From contig JACQEO010000015.1 of assembly GCA_016200545.1 (NCBI GenBank), positions 1 through 41,229 of the forward strand: a DNA stretch of 41,229 nt, written 5' to 3'. The notes beneath the pieces are model-generated. The model searched no databases and had not been told where the DNA came from. It saw only the letters and a list, made by a program, of their open reading frames with translations. Shown here piece after piece: positions 8,027 to 17,596 of the stretch. The position numbers were made by a program, and so were the translations under genes. The stretch is from Deltaproteobacteria bacterium. GTDB lineage: Bacteria; Desulfobacterota; Binatia; UTPRO1. How positions within the stretch are numbered: the stretch's first letter is position 1; every line of letters begins with the position of its first letter.

Positions 8027-9301
8027 TCACTCGTGCCAGCGGCGAAACGCGAGGCAGGCGTTGGCGCCGCCGAAACCGAACGAGTTCGAGAGCGCGATGC
8101 GCGGCGCCGCCCGCCGCGCGACGTTCGGCACGTAGTCGAGGTCGCACGCGGGATCCGGCTCCTCGTAGTTGATCGTCGGCGGTAGGACGCCGCGCGCGAG
8201 CGCGAGCACGGTATAGGCGGCCTCGATGCCGCCGGCGGCGCCGAGCGTGTGGCCGGTCATCGATTTCGTCGAGCTCACCGCGAGGCGCACGGCGTGCTCG
8301 CCGAACACACGCTTGATCGCCTCGGTCTCGCTGGCGTCGTTGTACTGTGTCGAGGTGCCGTGGGCGTTGATGTAGTCGACGTCCTCGGGGACGACGCCGG
8401 CGTCGGCGAGCGTTTGGCGCATGCAGCGCATCGCGCCCTCCCCGCCCGGCGCCGGCGCCGTGATGTGGAAGGCATCCTCGTTGGCGCCGTAGCCGATGAG
8501 CTCGGCGAGGATCGGCGCGCCGCGGGCGCGCGCGTGGTCGAGCGCCTCGAGGACGACGACACCGGCTCCTTCCGCCATGACGAAGCCGTCGCGCGCCCGG
8601 TCGAAAGGGCGACTCGCGCGCACCGGCTCATCGTTGCGCGTGGAAAGCGCGCGCATGGCGATGAACCCGCCGATACCGAGCCCGCACAGCGCCGCCTCCG
8701 TGCCGCCGGCGACGATCGCATCTTGGTAGCCGTGGCGGATGTGGCGCAGCGCCTCGCCGATCGCCGTCGCGCCCGAGGCGCACGCGCTCGTCGGCGTGAA
8801 GTTCACGCCTTTGGCACCCAAGCGGATCGCGATCTGTCCCGGCGCGAGGTTGGCGATGACCTTCGAGATGAAGAACGGCGACACGCGGCGCAACCGACTC
8901 TCGAGAAAGAGCAGGTGGAACTGCTCGATGCTCGAGATGCCGCCCATGCCGACGCCGACGATCACCCCGATCCGATCCTCGTTCTCCGCCGTGATCTTCA
9001 GCCCCGACCCCTCGAACGCCATCCGCGCCGCGCCCATGGCGAACTGGATGAACGGGTCCATCTTCTTGATGTCGCGCCGCTCGATGAACTCCTCGGGTGC
9101 GAAGTCGTTGACCTCGCCGGCGATGCGCGAGGGGAAGTCGGCGACGGGGAAGCGCGTGATCGGGCCGACACCGGAACGCCCGGCCATGAGCGCCGTCCAG
9201 TTCTTCTCGACCCCGGTCCCGAGCGGCGTGACGAGGCCGACGCCTGTCACGACGACCCGACGGCGGCCGTTCTGCGCGTCGTTCCCCACGAAGCGAGGCA
9301 T
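8027..9301 (-). CDS. fabF: 3-oxoacyl-ACP synthase II (KAS II)
   Basis: The product has 424 residues from the ATG at 9301; the frame continues upstream, but the conserved N-terminus [15 protein letters not shown] fixes the start region. The Cys-His-His triad of KAS I/II enzymes is complete: Cys174 in [10 protein letters not shown], His314 in [12 protein letters not shown] and His351 in [14 protein letters not shown], with Lys346. [11 protein letters not shown] closes the fold. The enzyme condenses malonyl-ACP with acyl-ACP in fatty acid elongation. No other fab genes are beside it, so it may be a second, specialised FabF rather than the housekeeping copy. It is divergent from the GT-C/TPR gene with about 30 bases between the two starts. 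Confidence 0.88.
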   Translation of the reverse strand: MPRFVGNDAQNGRRRVVVTGVGLVTPLGTGVEKNWTALMAGRSGVGPITRFPVADFPSRIAGEVNDFAPEEFIERRDIKKMDPFIQFAMGAARMAFEGSGLKITAENEDRIGVIVGVGMGGISSIEQFHLLFLESRLRRVSPFFISKVIANLAPGQIAIRLGAKGVNFTPTSACASGATAIGEALRHIRHGYQDAIVAGGTEAALCGLGIGGFIAMRALSTRNDEPVRASRPFDRARDGFVMAEGAGVVVLEALDHARARGAPILAELIGYGANEDAFHITAPAPGGEGAMRCMRQTLADAGVVPEDVDYINAHGTSTQYNDASETEAIKRVFGEHAVRLAVSSTKSMTGHTLGAAGGIEAAYTVLALARGVLPPTINYEEPDPACDLDYVPNVARRAAPRIALSNSFGFGGANACLAFRRWHE

Positions 9302-9332
9302 GCTAGGAAGGCCACCAGAGGGAGTCAAGGTG

Positions 9333-11135
9333 ATGCGATCGGCGCGAGTTCCCGCAGAGCGATCGACGCCGAGGGGCGTCGCCGCCGTCGTCGCTTGGCC
9401 GCAGGTGAGCGACGGTGTGCTTGCCGGCGTCGTCTTTCTCGCCGCGCTCGCCGTGTATCTGAACACGCTTGCACACGGCTTCGTGTGGGACGACCTCATC
9501 ACGCTCGACCAGCGCGTCCGCTTCTATCGCTCGCCGCTCGACGCCTTCCTCGAGCCGGCCGACATTCCGGGTTTCCCCGGCGTCTTTCGGCCGCTGACCT
9601 CCACCTCCTTGTGGCTCGACCAATACCTGTGGTGGCGGAACCCTTTCGGCTTCCATCTCACCTCGGTGCTCCTGCACGCGCTGAACGCGGCGTTGGTGTA
9701 TCTCGTCGCGCGCCGCATCGGATGCCACGCGCCGGCGGCGCTCGTCGGCGCGCTGCTCTTCGCCGTGCACCCGATCCACACCGAAGCGGTCGCGTGGGTC
9801 ACGGCGCGAGTCGACGTGCTGGCGACGACCTTTACCCTCCTCGCGATGCTCGCGTTCGCGCGCCTGCGCGCGCGTCCACGCGACGTCTGGGGCATGGCGA
9901 TCGCGATCGCCGTCTGCGCGTTCGCCGCGGCCGCGAGCAAGGAGCCCGGCGTCGTCGTGCCCGCGCTCATCGTCGCGGCGGCGATGGTCCCGACCGCGCG
10001 CGCGGTCATCACCGATCGAACCGCGTGGATCGGCGTCGCCGCGTCGAGCGCCGGCGTGCTTGCCTACCTCGCCCTCCGGCAGGTGAACCGCGCCGGCGGC
10101 GCCGAACATCTCGCCGCCCCGACCGCGGCAAGCCTCGGACGTCTTTTCCTTGCGTTCGGCTTCTACGTCGAGCGGTTGGTCGTGCCGGTCGAACTCTGCG
10201 CTTACCTGCCCGAGGTGCCGGGCGGCGCGACTGTCGTCGCCTTCGCAATCCTCGGCCTCGTCGCGGTCGCGCTCGCGGCACGCGCACCGCGCGCGCGTTT
10301 CGCCGTCCTCTGGATTCTCGTGACGCTGGCGCCGTCGATGTTGGTCGTGCTCGCCGACATCTCCGTCACGGCGGTCGCCGAGCGCTACCTCTATCTGCCC
10401 TCCATCGGCCTCGCACTGCTGGCCGCGATCGTGCTCGCCGCGCGTCCGCCGCTGCGGCGCCTCGCGCCGGAGGCGGTGGCGATCGCCGCCGTTCTCGCGC
10501 TCCTCGCAACCGCGACGGTGCTGCGGAACCGCGTCTGGCACGACGAGATCACGCTCTGGTCGGACGTCACCCGACAGCAGCACGGGTTCGCGCTTCCGTA
10601 CATGAACCTCGGCCTCGCACTCGCCGACGCCGGCAGGCTCGACGAAGCCGAGGCCGCCTACCACGCCGCGCTCGATGCGCAGGCGAGCCCGACGACGAAG
10701 CGCGACACCTACGTCAACCTCGGCCACCTCGAGCTCCGCCGCGATCGTCTCGACGACGCGCTCGCGCTCTTCACCCGCGCCAACGCGATCGCGCCGCACG
10801 CCTCGGCGCACTACGGCATCGGCGCCGTCTACCGCGCGCGCGCCCGCGCCGCGCTCGCGAGCGGCGACACGCAGACCGCGGGCGAGAATTTCGCGCGCGC
10901 CGAGGGCGCGCTCACCGCCGCGTTGCGGATCAATCCCCGCCACTACAAGTCGGAGTTCCTGCTCGCGACCGTGCTGTACCAGGGCGGAGACTTCACCCGC
11001 GCGCTCGAGCACTTCCGCCACGTCGTCGAGGTCGCGCCCGATAGCGACGTCGGCCGGCAGGCGGCAGGTGCCGCCGGCGACCTCGCCGCCTGGCTCGCAG
11101 ACCCGGCGCACCGCGCCGACGCGGCGGGACGCTGA
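9333..11135 (+). CDS. TMTC-like GT-C membrane protein with C-terminal TPRs
   Basis: The product is about 600 residues. The open frame extends upstream through the fabF antisense strand; I chose ATG 9333 (GTG 9330 is equivalent), preceded by GGGAG. The N-terminal two thirds is polytopic, with [11 protein letters not shown] in the first extracytoplasmic loop, where GT-C glycosyltransferases keep an Asp-Asp pair, and [13 protein letters not shown], both typical of the TMTC/O-mannosyltransferase-like group. The last 200 residues are tetratricopeptide repeats ([22 protein letters not shown] and following). Such proteins are thought to glycosylate exported proteins or lipids. The macro-domain gene starts 3 bases after the stop. 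Confidence 0.8.
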   Translation: MRSARVPAERSTPRGVAAVVAWPQVSDGVLAGVVFLAALAVYLNTLAHGFVWDDLITLDQRVRFYRSPLDAFLEPADIPGFPGVFRPLTSTSLWLDQYLWWRNPFGFHLTSVLLHALNAALVYLVARRIGCHAPAALVGALLFAVHPIHTEAVAWVTARVDVLATTFTLLAMLAFARLRARPRDVWGMAIAIAVCAFAAAASKEPGVVVPALIVAAAMVPTARAVITDRTAWIGVAASSAGVLAYLALRQVNRAGGAEHLAAPTAASLGRLFLAFGFYVERLVVPVELCAYLPEVPGGATVVAFAILGLVAVALAARAPRARFAVLWILVTLAPSMLVVLADISVTAVAERYLYLPSIGLALLAAIVLAARPPLRRLAPEAVAIAAVLALLATATVLRNRVWHDEITLWSDVTRQQHGFALPYMNLGLALADAGRLDEAEAAYHAALDAQASPTTKRDTYVNLGHLELRRDRLDDALALFTRANAIAPHASAHYGIGAVYRARARAALASGDTQTAGENFARAEGALTAALRINPRHYKSEFLLATVLYQGGDFTRALEHFRHVVEVAPDSDVGRQAAGAAGDLAAWLADPAHRADAAGR

Positions 11136-11138
11136 GCG

Positions 11139-11687
11139 ATGATGCGGATCGGCGACTGCGCGATCGTCCTCACCACCGGCGATCTCACCGCCGCCGCCGT
11201 GGACGCGATCGTGAACGCCGCCAACCATTCGCTGCTCGGTGGCGGCGGTGTGGACGGGGCGATCCATCGCAAGGGCGGCCCTGCGATCCTCGCCGCGTGT
11301 CGTCGGATTCGCGCCGAAGAGTGGCCCGACGGTCTCCCGACCGGACGCGCCGTCATCACCACCGCGGGCAACCTCCCGGCACGCCACGTGATCCATACCG
11401 TCGGACCCGTCTACAGTCGCGACCCGGACGTGCCGCGCCTCCTCGCCGCCTGCCACGAGAACAGTCTCGCGCTCGCGCGCGCGCACGATCTGCGCACGGT
11501 CGCGTTCCCGGCGATCTCGACGGGCGTCTACGGCTATCCGCTCGCCGAGGCGGCGCCGATCGCCCTCGGCGCGACCGCGGCACACCTGGCGCGCCACCCC
11601 GGTACACTCAGCGAGGTACGCTTCGTCCTCTTCGACGCCCCCGCCTACGCCGCATTCGCCGCCGCCCTCGCCGCCCTGCCGCTCTGA
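11139..11687 (+). CDS. Macro-domain protein (O-acetyl-ADP-ribose deacetylase type)
   Basis: The product has 182 residues, a single macro domain of the YmdB/MacroD type. Visible hallmarks are VDAIVNAANHSLLGGGGVDGAIHRKGG (ADP-ribose binding, with the catalytic-type Asn and Asp), HVIHTVGP and FPAISTGVYGYP (the diphosphate loop). MacroD enzymes remove O-acetyl groups from ADP-ribose or mono-ADP-ribose from acidic residues. The start is the first of two adjacent ATG codons, 3 bases after the membrane protein stop, suggesting translational coupling, although no functional link is obvious. Bases 11688-11837 after it hold nothing I can identify. Confidence 0.88.
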   Translation: MMRIGDCAIVLTTGDLTAAAVDAIVNAANHSLLGGGGVDGAIHRKGGPAILAACRRIRAEEWPDGLPTGRAVITTAGNLPARHVIHTVGPVYSRDPDVPRLLAACHENSLALARAHDLRTVAFPAISTGVYGYPLAEAAPIALGATAAHLARHPGTLSEVRFVLFDAPAYAAFAAALAALPL

Positions 11688-11837
11688 GGAGACCGCCTCG
11701 CTGGCACCCCATCTCGCCTGCGGACTTCGACCGGGGCGTGGCGGCCAGGCCGGCGGCATCGAGTCGGTGGACACCTCATTGGCCGGTTTGGGGCTTCCAC
11801 CGAGGGAGCGCACGTAGTTCGTGGTGATGACGTGAAG

Positions 11838-12603
11838 TCAACGCGCTTTCGTCAAAAGCTTTGCCAGCTTGGAGAACTGGTCGAAGATGTAGATGCGCTC
11901 GAACCCATGCTCGGGCAGTCCAATGGCCTGAAACTCCGGGAGGTCTACCATGGACTTCCTATTCACTCCTGTCGCGACGAGCACGAGCCAACAGACATCG
12001 CACCGCGTGACATAGCTTTCGGCACGAAGGTCTTCCTTCCCAGCAATGAGGTCGACCGCTTCAACCGAAAGCTGGTTTTCGGCGTAGCCGATTAGCGGAG
12101 CGCAAATCTTAGGCTTCTTGACGCCCGGAAGATGGTAGAGCGTGACCTCTTCAAGGAAGACATCAAGCAGTGAGGGCGCGGCGTCGGGGGTGTCTGCTTC
12201 CCACAGAATTTGGCAGCCGCCTTCCGGTACGCTGGCCATCGTCGTTTCGATCAGGTGCAGCAGCGCACCGACGGCAAGCGCCCGCTTCTTCTTCCCTGCA
12301 CCCCTTACTTTGGCCGCCCATTGCCACCCAAGCCCAAGTGGTACGGTTTGCAAAGCGCTCCTCGAGTCCTGCAGCTACGTCACTACGGAATCGAGCAAAC
12401 TCCGACTCCTCGCGGCGCGTCGGACTCCCACCTTCAGTTTGTTGGTCGAAGAACAGATCCGCGAGGTCGATGCCGAGGCGGGCCCTCTCCAAAGTAACGA
12501 CGAAGTCAGGAGACTCGCTATCCTGCGCGGCTTTCAATTCTGGACGCGCGATTGCCTGTGCGAACGCTTCGAACTGCGAGCGTTCTCTGGCCTTGTCGGC
12601 CAC
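11838..12603 (-). pseudogene. Frameshifted gene of unknown function
   Basis: Two frames on the minus strand complement each other. The upstream piece contains ERSQFEAFAQAIARPEL, then ESPDFVVTLERARLGIDLADLFF and GGSPTRREESEFARF. The downstream piece (12353-11838) contains LGLGWQWAAKVRGAGKKK, a helical middle and an ordinary C-terminus. The switch occurs near LEERFAN at about 12350 and needs one base removed (or two added). GTG 12603 is the most likely start, but the frame is open further upstream (a GTG near 12705 is possible). The PDF...GID pattern is loosely like a PD-(D/E)xK nuclease core, which is only a guess. Base composition is clearly lower in GC than both neighbours, suggesting transfer. 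Confidence 0.5.
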
Positions 12604-12773
12604 TCGAGATGCCCTTTCTATTCTGGGTGACGGTTGTGGGGAGACTGGTTTGTTGGACGGAGCGGGACGCTTTCCTGCAACGCCCTCTGATAGATGGCTT
12701 AGCACCCGTTGCGGACAGTTGCGAACGTGGTCCGCCCCTTCCCTCCTGTGATGGTCGATCGACCGCGAAACTC

Positions 12774-13631
12774 CTATTGCACGCCGCAGGCGCCGTCCCA
12801 GAGCGCCGCGGTGAGGACCGCGGCGGCACCGAGGCGCGCCGCGAGGAGCGCGTGCAGGTCGGCGTCGAGCCGCCGGAAGTAGCGCGGCGAGCCGACGCGC
12901 GCGCCGTGCCGTGCCGCGCGGTCGGCGGCGAGCACAGGGGCGACGGCGTCGAACGACGCCGCGAGCGCCGCGAAGAGCGCCGCCTCGGCACGCGCCGGCG
13001 GAATTGGTTGCCCGGCGCGGACGCGGGCGGCGTCCGCCGTGTAGACGGCGAGCCGCTCGTCGACCAGGCGCGCCTCGATGCGGCGATGCAGGCCGCGCTG
13101 GTGCGTCCGCGTACCGTCGTAGTTCACGGTCGCGTGCAGCGGCATGGTCGCGTCGCCGGCGTAGTGCGCCAGGTACCCTGCGGTGAGCCGCGCCGCCGCG
13201 GCGTCGCCGCGTGTGATCTCGTCGGCGAGCCGCCGCGCCAGACGACCAGCGTACCACGGTAGCACGCCCTCGCGTTCGAGCGCGGCACGACCGTAGCGAA
13301 GGACGGCCGCCGCCTCGTCGCGCGGCAGCGCCGCGAAGGGCGGCGCGCCGTAGGCGTCGAGGTTGAGGAAATGGCGCGCCTCTTCGACGGCGCCGAGGCG
13401 CGCCTTCAACACGCTGTCGGGCTCGAGCGCGTGCGCGGCGATCTCGCCGGCGTGTCCGGCACCGAGCTCACGGCAACGGGTGAGCGCCGCGGCGCGGAGC
13501 GCGATCCAGCGATGCGCGGCGAGCCCCCATGCCGCCGCCGGCCGCGGTGCCGCGAGCATGCCGAGGAGCGCCGTTGCAAGCATGCCGACGACCGCGGGTG
13601 CGCACGCCGGGCGTGTACCGCGCGCGCTCAT
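12774..13631 (-). CDS. Secreted zinc-dependent phospholipase C / S1-P1 nuclease-like protein
   Basis: The product has 285 residues from the ATG at 13631. A signal peptide ends in PRPAAA, so the mature chain would begin with Trp35, as in zinc phospholipase C where the N-terminal Trp ligates zinc. HYAGDATMPLH followed by HQRGLHRRIEARL gives His156, Asp160, His166, His182 and Glu186, close to the metal-ligand spacing of bacterial Zn-PLC (H-x3-D-x5-H...H-x3-E). Earlier His and Asp residues (HRW, HFLNLD) probably complete the trinuclear site. S1/P1 nuclease is the alternative, but the terminal Glu favours PLC. The ATG overlaps the stop of the EcfT gene (ATGA), so it belongs to the transporter operon. 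Confidence 0.75.
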   Translation of the reverse strand: MSARGTRPACAPAVVGMLATALLGMLAAPRPAAAWGLAAHRWIALRAAALTRCRELGAGHAGEIAAHALEPDSVLKARLGAVEEARHFLNLDAYGAPPFAALPRDEAAAVLRYGRAALEREGVLPWYAGRLARRLADEITRGDAAAARLTAGYLAHYAGDATMPLHATVNYDGTRTHQRGLHRRIEARLVDERLAVYTADAARVRAGQPIPPARAEAALFAALAASFDAVAPVLAADRAARHGARVGSPRYFRRLDADLHALLAARLGAAAVLTAALWDGACGVQ

Positions 13632-14398
13632 CGCGGCACGATGCGGCCGGTGCCGAGCATCCACAGCGTGACGTATCCGACGAACGCGGCGCCGACGACG
13701 GCGACGAGCAGCCAATCGCCGGCGTTTGCCGCCGGTCGCGGCAATCCCGTGCGCCGGCGTCCCGAACTGAAGCCGCGCACCTCGAGGGCGAACGCCATCC
13801 GGTCGGCGCGTCGTAAGCCGCCGATGAAGACCGGCACGATCACCGGAACGTAACGCGCGATGCGCTGATGCACGCGACCGCGCGTGAAATCGAGGCCGCG
13901 GCAGCGCTGAGCGTCGACGACGGTCAGCGCCGACTCGAGAAAGACCGGCACTAGGCGAAACGCCAGCGTCACGACGAAGCCGGCACGGTACGGCACGCCG
14001 AGGGATCGGAGCGCGAATGCGAACTCTTCGACCGTCGTCGTCGCGAGGAAGAGAAGGCCGGTCGCGAGGAACGTCTCGAGCTTGAGCGCCATGCCGAGGC
14101 CGAAGCGCCACGGCGCGGTACCCGCGGCGGCGCCACCCGCGGGCGCCGGGTAGAAAAGCGTCCAGATCGCGAGTGTGAACACGAAGACCGGCCCGACGAT
14201 CCAGCGCAGCCGCCAGAGATTCGGAAAGGCGTGCGCCGCAGCCGTCGCCACGAGGACGGCGACGGTGAGCGGCGCGATCGGCACTGGGTCGTCGAGGAGG
14301 AAGGTCGCGGCGAAGAACAGGATCATCGCCGCGAGCTTCGCGACCGGATGGCGGCGATGCAGCGGGCTCGCGCGATCGATGTACAGGGAGAGGGCCAT
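13628..14398 (-). CDS. ecfT: ECF transporter T component (EcfT)
   Basis: The product has 256 residues with about five TM helices. EcfT coupling helices carry two short Ala/Arg-Gly motifs that dock onto the two ATPases; here they read AQRCRGLD (around residue 163-170) and ALEVRGF (around 204-210). The N-terminus (YIDRASPLHRRHPVAKL) is also typical. The protein transmits ATP-driven motion from the EcfA domains to the substrate-binding S component in the cytoplasmic membrane. The gene begins 1 base after the ATPase stop and ends inside the start of the phospholipase-like gene, so S, A and T genes plus the secreted enzyme form one unit. Confidence 0.85.
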   Translation of the reverse strand: MALSLYIDRASPLHRRHPVAKLAAMILFFAATFLLDDPVPIAPLTVAVLVATAAAHAFPNLWRLRWIVGPVFVFTLAIWTLFYPAPAGGAAAGTAPWRFGLGMALKLETFLATGLLFLATTTVEEFAFALRSLGVPYRAGFVVTLAFRLVPVFLESALTVVDAQRCRGLDFTRGRVHQRIARYVPVIVPVFIGGLRRADRMAFALEVRGFSSGRRRTGLPRPAANAGDWLLVAVVGAAFVGYVTLWMLGTGRIVPR

Positions 14399-14399
14399 A

Positions 14400-16100
14400 T
14401 CAGCGCAACCGTGTCGGCAGGTCGAGGGCGGCGACGAGCTCGTCGACGGTGCGCGTCACGCGGCCGAAGGCGAGGCCGAGGCGCATCGCCGGCGGCGGCT
14501 CGAACGCCGCCGCCTGCAGCAGGGTCGCGTCGGCAACGAACGTCGCCAGCGGACCGTCGAAGACGAGTCGGCCGGCGTGCATGAGCAGCACGCGCTCGGC
14601 GTACTCGGCGACGACCCACGGACTGTGCGTGGCGAGCACGATCGTCGTGCCGCGTGCGCGCAGGCGCACCAGGAGCTCGAGCATTTGCCGCTGCTGCGGA
14701 TAGTCGAGACCGGTCGTCGGCTCGTCGAGGATGAGGACGCGCGGTGCCATCGCCAGGACGGTCGCGACCGCGAGGCGCTGGCGCTCGCCTTTCGACAGCA
14801 GGAACGGATCCGCGTCGCGCCGCTCCGCGAGGCCGACGGCCGCGAGCACCTCCTCCACGCGCGTCGTGAGCACGTCGCCCGCGAGGCCGAAGTTGCGCGG
14901 ACCGAACGCGATCTCGTCGGCGACGGTGGCGGCGAACAGCTGGTCATCGGGATTCTGGAAGACGTAGCCGACCTGCTGGGCGACCCGATCGAGCGGCACG
15001 GTGGCGACGTCGGCGCCGTCGAGCCGCACCGTGCCGCTGGTGGCGCGCAGCAGGCCGTTCAGATGCTTGGCGAGCGTCGTCTTACCGGACCCGTTGCGGC
15101 CGATGAGCGCGATCACCTCGCCGGCGCCGATCGCGACGCTGACGTCGTGCACCGCGCCCGGTCCGTCGGCGTAACGGTAGCTCAGATGCTCCACCTCGAG
15201 AATCGGCGGTCCGTCCGCGGCGGCAGGTCGGCGCGACGCGGCGTCCTTCGTTGCCGGCAGCAGACGGCTCACGCCGAGGCGCCGTAGCGCCTCCACCGCG
15301 TCCTCGACCGCGAGCGGCAGCTCGACGTCGAGTCGGCGCGCGAGCACCGCGAGGTCGTGCGGGCGCACGCCGCAGGCGAGAAACGCGTCCACGTCGCACG
15401 CCAGCACGGCGGGCGGGCCGCTCGCGACGATCGCTCCGGCGCGCATCAGGTACAGCCGATCCGCCCCGAGGACGGGATCGATCTCGTGCTCGACGGCGAC
15501 GAGCGCGAGCCCTTCCGTACGCAATCGCTGCAACGTCGCGTAGAGCTCTTGGCGTCCGACCGGATCGAGATCGGTCGCAGCCTCGTCGAAGAGGATCACC
15601 GCGGGCGCCATGGCGAGGATGCTCGCGATCGCCAGCCGTTGCTTCTGGCCGCCGGAAAGTGCGCGGGGATCGCGCGCCACCAGGTCCGTGAGCCCGACGC
15701 GCGCCAGCGCGGCGGCGACGCGGCGCTCGATCTCGTAGGGCGCGACGCCGAGCTGCGCCGGCCCGAACGCCACCTCGAGACGCACGTTGGTGGAGAAGAG
15801 CTGCGCCTCGAAATCTTGGAAAACCATCGCGACCCGCCCGGCGAGCATGCCGACCGGCACGCCCAGCACCCCGGCGCCGTCGAGGAGGATCTCTCCCTCG
15901 CATGCAGCGGGCACGAGCGACGGTACGAGCCCGTTCACACAGCGCAGCAAGGTCGACTTGCCGGCGCCGCTCTCCCCCATGATCGCCACCAGCTCGCCGG
16001 CGTCGACGGTGAGTGAGACGCCGGTGAGCGCCTGCGCGGGCGGATCAGCGAAGCGGCATTCGAGCGCGCGCACCTCGAGGCGACGAAGCGCGACGCTCAC
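14400..16100 (-). CDS. ECF transporter ATPase, fused EcfA1-EcfA2
   Basis: The product has 566 residues from the GTG at 16100; the frame is open to 16175, but similarity starts at ALECRFADP. It contains two complete ABC ATPase domains. Domain 1: Walker A GESGAGKST (42-50), LSGGQ (148-152), Walker B VILFDE (168-173) and His205. Domain 2: Walker A GRNGSGKTT (334-342), QNPDDQLF Q-loop, signature LSKGE (435-439), Walker B LILDE and His492. One odd point is that the residues after Walker B in domain 1 are AATDLDP rather than PTSALDP. The linker (about 240-300) is Ala/Arg-rich. It energises the T and S subunits encoded beside it. Confidence 0.88.
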   Translation of the reverse strand: MSVALRRLEVRALECRFADPPAQALTGVSLTVDAGELVAIMGESGAGKSTLLRCVNGLVPSLVPAACEGEILLDGAGVLGVPVGMLAGRVAMVFQDFEAQLFSTNVRLEVAFGPAQLGVAPYEIERRVAAALARVGLTDLVARDPRALSGGQKQRLAIASILAMAPAVILFDEAATDLDPVGRQELYATLQRLRTEGLALVAVEHEIDPVLGADRLYLMRAGAIVASGPPAVLACDVDAFLACGVRPHDLAVLARRLDVELPLAVEDAVEALRRLGVSRLLPATKDAASRRPAAADGPPILEVEHLSYRYADGPGAVHDVSVAIGAGEVIALIGRNGSGKTTLAKHLNGLLRATSGTVRLDGADVATVPLDRVAQQVGYVFQNPDDQLFAATVADEIAFGPRNFGLAGDVLTTRVEEVLAAVGLAERRDADPFLLSKGERQRLAVATVLAMAPRVLILDEPTTGLDYPQQRQMLELLVRLRARGTTIVLATHSPWVVAEYAERVLLMHAGRLVFDGPLATFVADATLLQAAAFEPPPAMRLGLAFGRVTRTVDELVAALDLPTRLR

Positions 16101-16231
16101 GACTACCGCGCTCCTCGGAGACCGCCGACGCGGGTCATGGGCGCCCGATCTAAGGGAACGCTCCCCGCCACGCAACCACGCCGCGGAGTCGTCGACGTTG
16201 GGGGGGGGGCGCCGGCTCGGTCAGAGCGCCG

Positions 16232-17002
16232 CTACAGCAGCGCGAGGCCGAGGATACCGAGCGCGAGCGCCGGGAGGACGAGAACGACGAAGCGGAGGTT
16301 CCGCGACAGCGCGGCGAGGGTCGACGGATCGAGCCAGCCGCCGGAGGCGAGATTGCCGAGGACGAACGCGAGCCCGGTGCCGGTGACGACGAGCGCGACG
16401 CCGGCGAAGCGTCGCCACCGTGGCGCGCGCGGCGCGGCGCCGAGGATGTCGCCGTAGAGCAGGCGCGCGCGGCGCACGCGCGGGTAGAGCACCGCGAGGA
16501 GCAGCGGCGCCAGGAGCGCGCTGGTGACCAGATTGTTCACCAGGACGACGTTCGCCAGCACCGCGAACGGCACGAAGCCGAGGAGCTGGAGGCCGAAGCC
16601 GACCGTCGCCGCGCACAGCATGCTCGCGGTCGTGATGATGCCGAGGAGCAAGAACCAGGCGCCGAGCGTGCGCGGCAGCGGATCGGCCGTCGTACACGCG
16701 CGCCACAGGCGGTACGGCACCAGCGCGTACAGGAAGTTCGCGACGAAGCCGAAGAGATCGCCGGGACCGAGGCCGGTGAAGAAGTCGCCGATGAGATTGC
16801 CGAACGCCGCACCCCACGCCGCCGCCGGGCCGAAAAGGAACGAGCACACGATCGGCAGCGCGTTCGCCGGCCGGAAGTGGGTGAGCCCGGGAATCAGCGG
16901 CACGACCATGAACGGGATCAGCACGGCGGCGTAGAGCGAGGCGCACATCGCCGTGAGGACGACCATCCGCGTGTTGCTCCACATGTCGACGAGTTCCCGC
17001 AT
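16232..17002 (-). CDS. ECF transporter S component (substrate-binding membrane subunit)
   Basis: The product has 256 residues from the ATG at 17002, which is preceded by GGCAGGGGT; an ATG at 17044 would add 14 residues. The N-terminal half resembles S components of energy-coupling factor importers: MVVLTAMCASLYAAVLIPF, FRPANALPIVCSFLFGPAAAWGAAFGNLIGDFF and a later LVNNLVTSALLAPLL, with about six TM helices. The C-terminal part has two further helices. The substrate (vitamin, queuosine precursor or metal) cannot be deduced. It is first in the S-A-T order and divergent from the CPBP gene. The 131 bases to the ATPase gene contain a run of ten G (16200-16209). Confidence 0.75.
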   Translation of the reverse strand: MRELVDMWSNTRMVVLTAMCASLYAAVLIPFMVVPLIPGLTHFRPANALPIVCSFLFGPAAAWGAAFGNLIGDFFTGLGPGDLFGFVANFLYALVPYRLWRACTTADPLPRTLGAWFLLLGIITTASMLCAATVGFGLQLLGFVPFAVLANVVLVNNLVTSALLAPLLLAVLYPRVRRARLLYGDILGAAPRAPRWRRFAGVALVVTGTGLAFVLGNLASGGWLDPSTLAALSRNLRFVVLVLPALALGILGLALL

Positions 17003-17059
17003 ACCCCTGCCCGGCCGCCGCTCGTATGGTACGATCGTGTCCATGGGGTCAAGGCGGCG

Positions 17060-17596
17060 ATGAGCCGCGTACGCGTCCTTCGCCTCGAGTGGACGCTCTC
17101 GTTCGCGCTGGTCGCCGTCGGGCTCGCGTGGGCGAGCCTTCGCGACCTGCCGATCGCGGCGCTCTGCCATCCGACACCGCGCGCGATCGCCGCCGGTGCG
17201 TCGGTGGGCGGACTCCTCTGGCTCGCGATGCCGGTGCTCTTCTGGTCGCCGGCGATGCGACGCGTACGCGACACCATGCTCGTCCCGCTCAGCCGCTCGC
17301 TGCACACGCGTGACATCGTCGTGATCGCGCTGCTCTCCGGGGCGTCCGAGGAATTCTTCTTCCGCGGCGTGTTGATGCCCGAGATCGGCCTCGGCCTTTC
17401 GAGCTTGGTCTTCGGTCTCCTGCACGCGGTCAACTGGATCTACGTCGCGTGGGCGGCGTTCACGGGCGCGGGCCTCGGTCTGCTCGCGATCCACGGTGGC
17501 TCGCTCGTCGCACCCGCTGTCGCGCACGCGACCTTCAATCTCGGCGCGCTCCTCGTCCTCCGACGGTGCCGGCCGCAAGGAGGCGCCGGGGCGTGA
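17060..17596 (+). CDS. CPBP family intramembrane metalloprotease
   Basis: The product has 178 residues with several TM helices. The three CPBP/Abi motifs are present: SEEFFFRG (Glu97, Glu98, Arg102), FGLLHA (His122) and AHATFN (His156, Asn160), which form the membrane-embedded active site of Rce1-like glutamate proteases. The target is unknown. I chose ATG 17060, 13 bases after GGGGTCAAGG, and the frame upstream lies in the antisense of the S component. The stop overlaps the GTG of the DJ-1-like gene (GTGA), so the two are translationally coupled. Confidence 0.85.
   Translation: MSRVRVLRLEWTLSFALVAVGLAWASLRDLPIAALCHPTPRAIAAGASVGGLLWLAMPVLFWSPAMRRVRDTMLVPLSRSLHTRDIVVIALLSGASEEFFFRGVLMPEIGLGLSSLVFGLLHAVNWIYVAWAAFTGAGLGLLAIHGGSLVAPAVAHATFNLGALLVLRRCRPQGGAGA

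Noticed and set aside
8249..11044. 931-codon open frame on the plus strand
   Set aside because: It is the antisense of fabF and a shifted frame of the GT-C/TPR gene; composition is Arg/Ala-rich nonsense typical of GC-rich shadows.
9303..11813. 836-codon open frame on the minus strand
   Set aside because: Antisense of the GT-C/TPR and macro-domain genes; no domain motifs.
12604..13257. Upstream extension of the frameshifted unknown gene
   Set aside because: Beyond about 12720 it is the antisense or shifted frame of the phospholipase gene.
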